NCBI GenBank assembly: GCA_026545225.1
Contig: CM048847.1
Location: 12,632,501 to 12,696,500 of the forward strand
Direction: 5' to 3'
DNA: 64,000 bases
From: Cornus controversa
Lineage: Eukaryota; Streptophyta; Magnoliopsida; Cornales; Cornaceae
Under the pieces are notes generated by a model. That model was not told where the DNA came from and made no database searches. It saw only the letters and a program-made list of their open reading frames with translations. This document shows, one piece after another, positions 11,818 through 24,088 of this stretch. The position numbers were made by a program, and so were the translations under genes. Position 1 is the stretch's first letter. Each line of letters begins with the position of its first letter.

Positions 11818-12180
11818 CGTCTCAACAAGACTTTGGGGAAAAATTTTAAGCTTTTTTCTTCGATCCAAATACACAAACAAACAAAGATTTGAATGTTAGT
11901 ATCTTTTAGTACTAGCATTAGCTGGAGTGAGTCCCGATCGAGAGGGAAAAGCAGTGGAGTAGTAGCTTAGCTTAGCTTTTCACGCTCAAAATGAGGAGAC
12001 TACGCACCCCTGACCCCTCCCCAACCCCACCCCACCAACGGTCGGCTTCTTTCTTAGGAGTATTCTTTTTTTATTTTTTTGAAATTTGAATGAGCTTCCG
12101 TAGATCTATTCATCTATTGTTGGCTGATGATCTGACGGTTATGAGCGTTGAGATCATCATTTTTGTGGGACCGGACCCAA
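11818..12180 (-). promoter_or_regulatory. 5' leader and presumed promoter of the S-acyltransferase gene
   Basis: Directly upstream of the start codon at 11817. The frame stays open for 21 codons upstream of the chosen ATG, but the chosen start matches the conserved family N-terminus. A C-rich stretch (cccctgacccctccccaacccc) lies near 12007-12030. No clear TATA box was identified, so this is by position only. Confidence 0.35.
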
Positions 12181-12650
12181 GAGTAAGTCCAATGTTAGAT
12201 TAGTCACGCTCTTGCAATTGAGAGAGGATTTTGGATTTTCTTAACTCTGTCTTGAGGAAGAGAATGCTAACCGCAAGCTACTGCCGCTGCAAAGTCGCTG
12301 GAGTCACGTGTATTTTTATATATATTTTTTGATATTTTAATTTTATAGAATTGTGTGACAACTATTATTATTTGGATAAATTACAATCAGACAGCATGTG
12401 ATTTAAACTTATTTCATACAAAGAGAAAACGTATAAATTCAAATATTTTGTACCGTCAATCAGAGAAATCTCAAACCGCATATAGGCAGATGTGATCCCA
12501 TTTGACATCATACAAAAAAACATAGATACCCTTTGACCCTTCTTGACCTTACAAAAAAAACTTTCCATCAATTTGAAATTACATAAATACCCCCCAAAAA
12601 TTGGTTGACAAGATTTTTTTTTCAAAATAAATTCAATATATATATATATA

Positions 12651-14670
12651 CTAGGGTATTGCCCGTGCCTACGGCACTATAAAAAAAAAATTTATTGGAT
12701 TGAAATAGAAGTTGATTTCATATAATCAAGGTATTAATAAATCTCATCTACGTCGCCCAAAATTATTGGCGTCCAATCATGGCTAGGGATGGCAATTTTT
12801 CCCGTCCCACCGGGTACCTGCACCGAACCGTCCTGTTTAAAACTCGTTTACGAAACTATTTAAGAAAATTGGACAATAATGAGGTTAATTAAGAGGGAAA
12901 TAACCCGTCCGGGTTTAGGGTGAGGTAAGGCCCTACCCGACGAATACCCACCCTGTCCCATTTAGATATATAACTTATATATATAATATATAAAGTAAAT
13001 CAGGCCTAAAGCCAAAATTTTCAATCTTAATTCTCATTCAGTCGCTAGAGTTGAGACCAGAGGTTTGGAATGATAATATCCACAACCCCACTCCATCGCA
13101 CTGTCGCTTGTCACTGTCCACATAATACCTTCGCTTACCACCGACCATCACTTTTCACCTGTCACTTCTCTTTCTCCATCTCTTTTCCTATCTTCCTCGG
13201 CATTTTTACTCTAGTCTTCTACTATTTTTTTTTTCTTCTTTAAATTCAGTCATGGATGAATATATCTTTATTTTTCATTATAGATACGAAAATACACGGA
13301 GACTCCACCTCTCACAGTCAGTCAGTGTCCTCTCTCTTTCTCACACACAGTGTTTCTATTTTCTTTTTTATCTTTAAACGTTCGTTAATAGAAAATATTT
13401 ATGCATGACTGCACACTTTTTTTTCCACTCTTTTCTTTAACTTTACTCATATGACTATGAAATCTTTGTTTTCTGCCATCTTTATTTTCATCTTCACCAT
13501 AGTCATCATTATAGCAAACCCACCGGCCAACCATGGAATCATAGCTACCATGAACACCAACCGAGCGACCATCTTCTTCACTAATATATCTCCACCCGAA
13601 ACAACCCAGTTTTGACCAATTCCGACCACCAAAGAACCACCTCGTCGCTGTGGAACCACGCAATCCCGACCACCAACCGAGCCACCATCTTCTCCACCAA
13701 GATCCACCCGAAACAACCCAAGTCTCCACTCTCATGCCGGAACTGGCCAAGAAAGACCCACAACTCAACCCAACTGCAACACCACTGTGAAGCACCATGG
13801 GCTTCAACCCACAGACCCATGAAGCTGGTTATCCGTTGAAACCAAACAACACCAACAGTCCACCAAACCGGAGCTCGGCTCCACCTGCACCAAGAAGGCC
13901 CACAGAAGAACCACCTCACTGCTGCCGGAACCACGCAATCCCGACTACCATGGAAGACAACACATTTCTTCCTCTGTTGCAACCACAACCAAGAAGACCC
14001 ACAAGCTCCACCACTGCCGAGCCTCCACTGAACCACGCCAGCGAGCACCATGTGCTGCCATGACCACCCGAAAGCCTTCATCATCACCACCAAGAAGACC
14101 TATCAACCTCCAGAAATGATATTGATATAGTATTTATATATATACTGAAAAAAAAAGAAAAAAAAAAGAAAAGGAAAGGAAAACAAAGCAGAAAATATAC
14201 CTTCAGCTGAAGTCATGAACCACCGGTTCCATCACCATCTTCTGGCTGGAGCTGTTAGCACCGGTGACCACCTTCATACACCTGTTGCCATCAACACCAC
14301 CATAACTGAACTCCTCTTCGCCTTCTGGGTTTCTTACGCCATAGCAACAATACATATAAGGAGGGAGAAAAGAGGAGTTTAAAGGAGAAAGTTACAGAGC
14401 GAGAGAGGGGGCATTTGGGAACTGTAGTTGGGGTTTAAAATATGAGACTGAATGTTATTTTAAGTGGGAGTGAGTTGGTGAGTGTTTAAATTTGAATTTT
14501 GGTGGGAGTGAATGGTGAGCGTTAGATTATACATAGGAAGAGTAATTTTAGACCGTAGATAGACATAGATATTTTAAACCGTTAGATGAGTTTTTTAAGC
14601 AATTTTGACTGTTAGATGATAAAAAAATTTTGGGGGGAAATTCAAACACAAAGGTAAAATGTTATATAGA
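12651..14670 (-). mobile_element. Helitron, non-autonomous, 2020 bp
   Basis: On the minus strand it starts TCTATATAACATTTTACC after an A and ends with the hairpin GTGCCGTAGGCAC, then GGGCAATACCCTAG before a T. These are the Helitron hallmarks: 5' TC, 3' hairpin plus CTRR, insertion between A and T, no target-site duplication. No Rep/helicase is encoded. The interior (13080-14420) is rich in CCA/CCACC codon-like repeats that leave long open frames on both strands. This could be a captured fragment, but no protein was recognised. Confidence 0.7.
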
Positions 14671-14712
14671 TATATCTTTCAATAAAATTGTATTTTATAA
14701 TTATCTTGCATA

Positions 14713-14892
14713 TCTATATAATATAGAAGCTTGGTATAATAAGGACGAAAAATTCAATCTAACGGTCAAAAGTCGTTAAAAAACCAATTATGTGGTTCAA
14801 AATGTCTTCTGCTATCCATGATTTAAAATTATTCTATCTAATGGTCGCAATTTTGAGTGCATGACAGTACCGTAGGCACGAGTATACACTAG
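14713..14892 (+). mobile_element. Mini-Helitron, 180 bp
   Basis: Starts TCTATATAATATAGAAGC after an A and ends with an imperfect hairpin gtaccgtaggcac followed by gagtatacaCTAG before a T. The 3' end is related to that of the neighbouring 2 kb Helitron in opposite orientation, 42 bp away, so both belong to one family. Confidence 0.65.
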
Positions 14893-14948
14893 TGTATATA
14901 TATAAAAACACACTTATATATATATTAATGTTTTACAAATTATTGTAT

Positions 14949-14950
<2 letters not shown>

Positions 14951-15003
<53 letters not shown>
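14951..15003. repeat. (TA)n microsatellite at the MULE insertion site
   Basis: About 26 TA units, ending directly at the left end of the long-TIR MULE. A shorter TA tract continues on the other side of that element. Confidence 0.9.
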
Positions 15004-15004
<1 letters not shown>

Positions 15005-15005
<1 letters not shown>

Positions 15006-16230
15006 ACAATACTTGGTCCAACCCTAGGTGAACAAACTTGGTTCACCTAACTGATATGGAACAATAAAACTTAGACACGTGTTTATAAATAAATAAATAA
15101 TTAAAAAAAACCATTTCAATCGGGTAAAATTAAAAACATCCGACCCGAATTTTTTCTTCTCTCTAAATCACGACTGTGGCTCGTCTCTTCGCCTCTCTCA
15201 GTGCTTGTGGTGCGCCGTCATCTTCCTCTTCTTCTCTCGCCGCCATCTTCCTCCTCCTCTCTCACCGTCGCTTCCCTCCTCAACTGATCTTTGCCTCCTT
15301 ACTCCATTGCTAGCCACCGTCTCCATCCAAAACCCTAAGTCTTTAACAGGCTGGGATAGCAGACACTAATTTGTTTCATTCTGGTATGTACCAACGTTAC
15401 TCAGTATATCTGTTCCAATTATGTCTGATTTTATCTTAATTTTTCTGTTTGCCACACCTTATAATAATTTTGCTCAATTTTCAAGCATTGCTTACTGATG
15501 AATTGGGGGAGTTAGTGTACAGTGAATAGGTTATTGGTTGCCACCTTCTTCTTAATTTTACCCAATTTTAGATTGTGTTGCCCTGAGTTTTTGGCTGTTT
15601 GAAGGTTGCTTTTTTTTTTCCCTGCTAGTTTGTATATGTTCTTAAAATTGAAAGCTTTTGTTAGGACACAACTGGTAGTTGGTTTTGGCTTTTGTTTTGA
15701 GTTGTGGTTGATGCCTATTGTAGTTAGATTATTGAGTTCAGCTTCTTGGATGCAAATTTTTTGATTTTTTTTTTTGCCTAAATGGAGTTGGTTTATTAAA
15801 AGAAAAAAAAGTTGAAAAAGAACAATATAATTTTTCTATTTGTCACACCTTATAATAATTTTGCCCAATTTGCAGGCATTGCTTGCTGATGAATTGGGGG
15901 AGTTAGTGTGTAGTGAATAGGTTATTGGTTGCCACCTTTTTCTTAATTTTACCCGATTCCAAATTATGATTTCCCTAAGTTTTTGGCTGTTCGGAGGTTG
16001 CTTTTTTTCCCCCCCCCTGTTGGATTGTATATGTTCTTAAAGTTGAATGCTTTGGTTAGGGCACTGCTAGAAGTTAGTTTTGGGTTTTGTTTTGGTTGAT
16101 GCCTATTGTAGTTAGATTATTGAGTTTAGCTTGTTGGATGCAATTATTTTGATTTTTTTTTGCCCTAATGGAGTTGGTTTATTAAAAGAAAAAAGTTGGA
16201 AAAGAGCAATATAATTTTTCCCTCTTATTC
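15005..16230 (+). repeat. Left terminal inverted repeat of the long-TIR MULE
   Basis: Inverted match to 38160-39554, about 85% identical by eye over the outer 400 bp. The inner part consists of two ~390 bp tandem units starting near 15441 and 15831, each with cacaccttataataattttg and gaattgggggagttagtgt. These units leave no long coding frame. Confidence 0.75.
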
Positions 16231-17076
16231 TTCATATTGGCATAAGGCATTTGTGAAATACCTCCCAACAAATTTCGCGCATGAGGTGGCCAGTCTTATA
16301 CACAAAACCTGAGAGATATTTGCAACTGATAGCAACAAGTATAGAGCACAAAAAACATAATAAAATAAATTTTAAAAGCAGAAAAGAAAGTCCATTCGAA
16401 TCAAAATAAAACATTAAATAAATAAGGTACATGTTTGATAATACAATTTGGAAGTCCCGTAACCCAAGGACCCTAACTAGAAAGAAAAAGAGTTTTAACT
16501 CTAAATTAAAACCAACAACCAAAGTCTCGAAAGAGTTCATAGTTTAAACTTGAAGAAGAGAATAAGTTCTTACTCTGTAACTGATGAGAGGAGATATCTG
16601 CCACAACCAAACCCCAAGACTCTATCTTCGTGGTAGAACTGGCCTGGGACCTGAAATATTAACAAAGTGGGTTAAACCCACAAGTAAGCCCTCTCTACTA
16701 CATTCCAATCAGAGAATCGTTATACATACTCTCAGTATGAAAAACACAAGAAAAAAAAATATAGGTGTAAGCATACAGGCCATTCCTTATCCAGTTCATG
16801 TTTTCAAAATAAATGTCATCTTTTACAATGTTCCAACAAACCCTTATCATACAAAAATGAACACATTTTTTAAGTTTAGAACAAAGAAACATAAGTATGT
16901 ATTTTATTAAATCTAAGCATTCCTGACATTCTGCCAATATTATCCTTGGCTACCTTAATATGTATTGACAATCCTGACATACCCCTGGTAATCCTTACAT
17001 GCCTCCTTTAACTTTAGATACCTTAATAGGAATTGACAATCATAACATGCCCCCTGACAATCCTTACATGCCTCCT

Positions 17077-17635
17077 TGTAGGTGTCATAAAATATAAACA
17101 CTTACAAAAATTATATAACAATATCCACTGTTGATAAACAAAGAACAAATGTAATAGATGGGGTAATCTCTTATTTTTATTTCATTCTCTCCGGAAAAAC
17201 TCTCTCTTTACAATGAGGGTCTCTCTCCTTTTATACTACTTCCTTGAGCATGAGGTGGTATGATAATGATGACTTTGTCCTCCATTCTTATCCTCGGTTG
17301 TCTTTATCTTGATCCTTGATGAGTAGATCGTTCCAATCCCACAGAGCAAGAGGTGGTAGTTCGGGTGTTGTGTAAGAGCTTTATTGGTCCATGTGGTACG
17401 CCTAGGTTTGTTCTGCCTTTTCTACTCTGGCCCAGCACATCATTTGTATGGTTGGGTCTGATTTGGGCCTGTTCAATCTTTTTTATCCTGGCCCAGCCCA
17501 TCATTTGTATGGTTGGGTCTGATTTGGGCCTGTTCAGTCTTTTTTATCCTGGCCTAGCCCATCATTTGTATGGTTGGGTCTGACTTGGGCCGGTTCACTT
17601 CTTTTATTTCTTTTGGGCCGTTATTTTGGTCCACA
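17077..17635 (-). repeat. 3' LTR of the Tat element
   Basis: 559 bp, same TG...CA ends as the partner. The internal side reads (minus strand) atgggcaaag just before the LTR, a weak polypurine tract. It carries the same 60 bp tandem units as the 5' LTR. Confidence 0.88.
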
Positions 17636-17994
17636 CTTTGCCCATAAATTTACCTTACATTTTGGAAGGTAAAAAATGAAAGGAAAATTTATATTTAATG
17701 TGCCGCCTAACAAGTTGGAACAATGTGTGTGTTTGGGGTTTTCGAGGAGATCTTGGATATTACGCAAGGTGGCGTGATACGTTGGAATAATCTGGACGTT
17801 TGGGTTTTCGAGGAAGCATCGGGATTGACGCGGGGTGGTGCTATATAAAGGAAGGAAGGTTTTAACCTTTTATTTTGGCCCAAACGCTCTGTAACTCAGA
17901 AATATCATTCGACACCATTTGCGGAGGTCAGTGTTTGTTTTGATTAGTTTGTTTATTAATCGTTCGAATTCAGATAGTGCTGACACAATAGGAG

Positions 17995-20144
17995 ATGGGT
18001 GAAGATGATAGTTCTCAGAGTGGTAGTGAATCCACTAGCGGTAGTAATAGTGAGTCTAGGTCAGTTTCGGGGGATGGAGGTGAAGCAGGTACCACTTCTA
18101 AATCAGTGGAACAAATTGGAAGTGTAAGAGCTGAGGATCTGGTGCCATCTGACTTAGAAGGTAGGAATAATCGGTTTAGTTTAGCGAAACTTCGGAGAGA
18201 TAGGGAAATTCCCGATAATGTGTCGTTACGTCATTATCCGAATACTTATAACTTTCGTTCGGGTGAAGGTGTGAACGAGGGAGAAATTCTTTTGTCTGTA
18301 GGTCACTTGCCTGCTCTGCAGTTTTCTCTTCACCCCTTTTATCACTTGGTTTTGAATACCCTCGGTCTTGCACCTTTGCAAGTTAACCCAAACTTTTTTA
18401 GGGTAGTATCCTATTTATTAGCTTTAAACTGTACCCGTTCTTTAAACTTAGATTTTGATGACTTGATGATGTGTTATCGGGTAGTGAGAATAAAGGATGA
18501 ACGGAACAGATATCATTTATTTCCTAAGCCCCGTAGGGCGATATGTACTGACAAACCTTCTTTGGATAAGGGGTGGAAAGGGAAATTAGTAGTAGTAGGA
18601 GGGGATTAGAGTGTGCCCAGCTCAGAAAAGTTCCCTATTCCAAAGAAGTTTGGTCATTTAGGTACTATTTCTGCTTATAATCTATGTGTTTTAACCAGTA
18701 ATGTAGGTGCAATATTAATCATGTGATTGGCTCGTGCAGATTACGACTTTGCTATACCAGCGGCGGAAGAAAGTAGCCGAGCGAAGACTTTACAGTTTAA
18801 GGTTTGGTCTGATCGTCCGAGCGCTAAAGATCTTGTAGTTTCTAACATTTTACAGTTAATATCTCAGCAAGCAAGTGAGGCTGGAGATATGAGTATCCCA
18901 ATTACTGTCAGATCTTCTAAGAACAAGAAGGTGGCCGAACAGGACTGCAGCACATTCGTGCCTGCTGCTACGGATCGAACGGATCCGGCTGCAAAGCGAA
19001 AGGGGGTGATGGGTGAGGCGCACCAGATAAGCGAACAGTCTGAGGACATGTTCAAAAATGTACCAAAGTAAACGAGGTTATTACCGGAGTTATTGCTCGA
19101 TCGATCACTCAAGGGTCTGGCAGCTCATTGCGTGCCCCAATAATTTCGTCTTCGGGATCGGGTAGGTCCCATGCATCAGATCCCTGGGTGCCACAGTTGA
19201 CTAAATCCAATGGAGCTGTATTGACTGTGAATGATTCCAGTTTCCGGGACATTCATACTTGCCGTTCGCTCGCTCATGGGATGTGGCCTCCTTTGGATTT
19301 AAAGGCTATGGATGATATTAGCCTGACCGAGCTTTTGGACATGGCACCTCTTCGTTCTCTAAAGGTTTTACCTAACTTTCGAATTTTGACTTGTGTGTGC
19401 ATTTTATTATTATCGTCCTTTCAATGACCACTTGCGTTACTGTTGGTATTGAAATTCCCGCAGAGTCATTTTGCTACGATGACGTTGTGCCGTAGACTAG
19501 AGATTACATCCACTCAATTGGATAATGTTAAGGAAGAGAAGAAGAAGATAACAGAAGAGAACACAAAATTGACTGAAAGGTTGGGAACGGCAATGGGGGC
19601 AATCACGACCGAACAAGCCAAGCTCAAAGAATCAGACAAAAAATTGAGAAGGTATTCCAATGCTTATGGCAAAGCAAAAAAGGAAAGGGAAGTGGCTGAA
19701 GCTCGAGTAACTGAACTTACGGCAATTAATCAATCCCTTGTTGAAGCTAATCAAAAATTAGAAGTGGCTGTTCAAGCTCTTTTTCGAAGGATGTTTCGCA
19801 TTTGTCAAGTAAGGAATGCTATGGCTTATAGGACTGGTTACGAAGACCGTGTATCTGAAAGTCCTGTTTACAAAGGTGGTCCTACAGAATGTGATCAGGA
19901 GTCAGGGGTGGTGGGTGGTCATTATGACGATCCGGAGATAACCGCAGAGGAAGGGGTTATTGGTGACTTACTGAAGCCCATATTAGCAGATTTATTAGCC
20001 GAAGCCGCTCAGGAGGTTTTAAATGAGGGTACAGAAGGAGCAATACCGATCGAGCGAGTGATCGAAGGGGCTACTAACGATCCACCAGTTCCTGATGTCC
20101 CAGCAATTGCTGAAGTTCAAGAGACGGTGCAACCGCAAGCCTGA
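17995..20144 (+). pseudogene. Antisense extra ORF of the Tat element (gypsy-type transposon protein family), broken
   Basis: Runs opposite to gag-pol, between pol and the 3' LTR. The first block (17995-18609) starts MGEDDSSQSGSE with an acidic/serine-rich head. It continues with LQFSLHPFYHLVLNTLGLAP and NPNFFRVVSYLLALN, the pattern of the plant 'putative gypsy type transposon' family (Pfam Transposase_28). Its frame continues past a TAG (18607) and a TGA (18724) to 19071. Further blocks at 19128-19427 and 19443-20144 are in another frame; the last is a strong coiled coil (LEITSTQLDNVKEEKKKITE and on). Such antisense ORFs are known from Tat-group elements; their role is unknown. Confidence 0.7.
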
Positions 20145-20529
20145 AATATCGGAGAAATCATGTGATCGTTTAAGTTTTATTGTATCACTCACCAGGAAAT
20201 TTTGAATGTTGGGGATATTTGTCGAATGTAAAAACTCTTTTTGTTCCAGTTTATAAAATACCATCAGTTTGTGATATGAAATGTCAAGAAATTGTTGCAC
20301 TAAGACTTTTTGCTTAATGCTGTGTTCATGTTCAATACTGTTCTTTGTTCGATACTGTTCTTTGTTCAATATGAGTTTGTTCTAAGAGCAATAAGTTCAA
20401 CCTTTCGCCTTCGATCGGTTATCCCATTGGTGCATCATTCCTTCGGGAAGTTTTGCTCTTGGATGTTCAATATGTATGGCAAACTATCAACATATGTTCA
20501 TCTTTAACATTTATGTTCATGCTCATAAT

Positions 20530-23500
20530 TTACATATAGTATCGTCTCAACTTAGACGCATTCCATGGAAGTTTAACATTTGCTCCATCCTCGATACGTC
20601 GCAAACGATATGCTCCTCTACCAATCTCTTTCGTAACTTCGTATGGTCCCTCCCAATTGGATGCTAACTTCCCAGCATTTTGCTCTTTAGTATCTATCTC
20701 TGTCTTCCTGAGTACCAAGTCTCCTTCTACAAATGATCGTGGTTTGACCCTCTTGTTGTAATTGTTGGCAATCATCTGGTGATACGATGCCAATCGGATC
20801 AAGGCTGTTTCTCTTCGTTCATCCAGTAAATCTAAATTTTGTTCTAAAGCTCCATCATTGTATTCTTCTTGATAACTGTCCAACCGAAGTGTTGGCAGAT
20901 TAATTTCGATCGGTATGACAACTTCAGTACCATATGTAAGACTGAACAGGGTTGCCCCTGTGGGTCTTCTTGGGGTTGTTCGATATGCCCACAAAACTTT
21001 GGGAAGTTCTTCAAGCCATTTTCCTTTGCGATCTGTCAATTTTTTCTTTAGGCACTGGAAGATAGTACGATTGGTTATTTCTGCTTGTCCGTTGCCTTGA
21101 GGGTACGATCGAGAAGATTTCTTCTGATTGATTCTATACCTCTTTAGAAATGCCTGTATATCTGACCCAGCAAGATTGGTACCATTGTCTATTGTAATTG
21201 GATCAGGAAGTCCAAATCTGCAAATAATATGAGACCATATAAAGTTCTATACTTCCCTTTGTGAAATGGTATCATAAGCCTTCCCTTCTACCCATTTGGT
21301 GAAATAATCGGTGGCCAATAGTACATATCTTTTATTTCCTGGAGCTTGTGGCAGGGACCCACTATATCCATAGCCCACCTCGCGAAAGGCCATGGGCTGG
21401 TCATTAAATTAATCTCCTCGGGAGGCTGATGTGGAGTAGGAGCGTACCTTTGACATTTGTCACATTTCAGAACATGGTTTTGTGCATCTTTGGCAAGGTA
21501 TGGCCAAAAATACCCTTGAAGAAGAATCTTGTGAGCAAGGAATCTAGACCCTGAATGGTTTCCACATTCACCGTTATGAACTTCACTAAGGACTTGTTGA
21601 GCCTCTTGAGGGGTTATACATCGCAAATAGGGCCCGAAATGTGAACGCCTATATAATCGGTCGTGAATTATGGCATATTTAGGAGCAATGAGACGTATCC
21701 TTTTTGCCTCTTCTTTGGACGGGGGTAACAAGCCCTCTTCAAGATATAGCCGCAAAGGATCCATCCAACTGGGCTCTGTAGGGATGCATAGAACTTGTAT
21801 TGGAGATGATATGCTAGGTTCAAGCACAACCTCCAAAGGAATTGATCGAACCAGATCATGGGAGGCTGCATAAGCTAAACTGTCAGCATGTAAGTTGTCT
21901 GACCGAGGGATATGAATTATGGTGAATGTAGGTATATGGGCTATGATTGACCGAGCCATATCCTGATAAGCACGCATTCGTTCATCTCTTATAGCATATT
22001 CTTCAATCAGTTGCTTGACTACCAATTGAGAGTCACAACTAACATGGAGGTTGCGTATTTGTAGTTCTCGGGTGAGTTTTAGACCGTGCACAAGGGCCTC
22101 GTACTCAGCTTCATTATTTGATGCAAGGAAATTTAATCGAAGTGATTGTTGCAATACAGATCCCTCGGGAGCTTGTATTTCAATTCCGATGCCTACCCCA
22201 TTTTGATTGGTGGACCCATCAATGTACATTTTCCATTCTGGATCTTTTGTTTTTTCGATAAGCTTTTCATCATCATACTCAAGGAGAAAATCAGCTACAG
22301 CTTGTCCTTTAATGGATGTCCGAGGAACATAAGTGATGTCAAAGGAACTAAGCTCTATAGCCCATCTAGACAAGCGGCTGGACATATCCGGTTTGCTTAA
22401 TATGTTGCGGATGGGACAGTTAGTTACTACTGTAATGGGGTGTGATTCGAAATAATGCCGCAATTTCTTTTTTGCTTGAACGAGAGCTAAAATAACCTTT
22501 TCGGTTGGGTTGTATCGTTGCTCAGGATCAATCATTGACCTATTGGAATAATAAACTGGATATTGCTTGTGGTCTTCTTCTCGTAGGAGTACCGCGCTGG
22601 TAGATGTGGAGGAAACTACCAAGTAAAGATATAATCGCTCGCCTTCGGATGCCACTGTGAGAATAGGGGGATGAGCCATATACTTTTTGAGATTGGACAA
22701 AGTGATTCATTGTTCCTCCTGCCAAACGGTCCTTCCTTTGGATCGGATTGCTTCAAAGAAGGGTTTGCACTTGTCCGATAACTTGGAAATGAACCGGTTT
22801 AATGCAGCGACTCTGCCTGTTAGTACTTGTAAATCCCTGAAGGTCTTGGGTTCAGGATGTTCTAGAATTGCCTTAGCTTGCTCTGGACTGACAGATATTC
22901 CGGAACGACTGACGATATGACCCAAAAACTTGCCTTCGGTTACTCCGAACGTACACTTGGTGGGATTCAACTTGATGCGATGCCTTCTGAGCACATCGAA
23001 GACTTCTTGCAAGTCTTTGCTATGATCCTCTTTCTTTCGGCTTTTGACAACAATGTCGTCTATGTACGCTTCGATTGTGAGCCCCAATTGTTTGGAAAAT
23101 ACTTTATTAACCATGCGTTGAAATGTTGCCCCAACATTCTTTAACCCAAAGGGCATTACCTTGTAACAATAAGTTCCTCGTTCGGTTATAAAAGACGTTC
23201 GCTCTTCATCACTGGAATTTATCGAAATTTGATTATAACCGGAATAAGCGTCCAAGAAACTTAACTTCTCATAACCGGTAGTGGCATCTATCATTTGATC
23301 AATTTTTGGTAGTGGGTAACTATCTTTCGGACAAGCTTTGTTCACGTTAGTAAAATCAATGCATACCCTCCACTTTCCATTTTTCTTCTAAACGACAACC
23401 ACATTAGAAATCCATTCAGGATAATAAACTTCCCGAATTAAACCGGCGTTAAGCAATTTCTGCACCTCTTCATCAATGATACGATTGCGTTCAGGTGCAA

Positions 23501-24088
23501 AGCGTCATTGGCGTTGTTTGACAGGTGTCACATTCGGATCGACGTTCAAACTGTGACACGCTGTGTTGGGATGAATTCCTACCATTCCTGTATGATCCCA
23601 CGCAAAAACATCTAAATTGCGCTAGAGCAATTGTATGAGTTCTTCTCGCTCTATCCGGGTAGCATGAGACCCTATCCGGCTCATTCAAGTCAAGTCAGTG
23701 GGATCTATCTGCACTACCAACAGGTCTTCGGGAGTGTGACCTTGGCAGTCCTTCTCGTCGTCCTTCTCTTTCTCGTAGGTTGTTGTTGATTGCTATTGAG
23801 AAGGACCTTGAGTATTTGGAATTGCTTCGATAGGTTCAGTGCCCTTTAACGCAACAGCGTAACACATTCGCGCTGCCTCCTGATCACCCCATATATTCTC
23901 AATGCTTTGTCCATTGATGGACAAACATTTCATCACTTGGTGGAGTGTCGAAGGAACTCCTCTCATTCTGTGAATCCATCCTCTGCCTAGGATAACATTG
24001 TAGGGTGAACTGATCTCAATGATTACAAAAACTTCATTGAGAGTTCTATGCGCTGCTTCTATTGGAAGGAGGGTAGTTCCGAAAGGAG
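20530..24088 (-). pseudogene. Tat element pol (protease C-terminus, RT, RNase H, second RNase H, integrase), disrupted
   Basis: Domains in order on the minus strand: end of protease; a linker with several stops (23345-24080); reverse transcriptase at 22707-23345 with FLDAYSGYNQI and the catalytic YIDDIVVKS; an in-frame TGA; RT RNase H (YYSNRSMIDPEQRYNPTEK) from 22700; a second, archaeal-type RNase H (MYIDGSTNQNGVGIG with SNNEAEYEALVHGL); the integrase zinc finger (HSGSRFLAHK with CDKCQRYAP); a frameshift near 21290; then the integrase core and C-terminus (LWAYRTTPRRPTGATLFSLTYG) ending at 20530. At least one nonsense codon and two frameshifts make it non-functional. Confidence 0.88.

Noticed and set aside
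13581-14093. Long open frames on both strands (170 and 140 codons minus, 88 codons plus)
   Set aside because: They overlap on opposite strands within a CCA-rich low-complexity Helitron interior; no domain or splice structure supports any of them.
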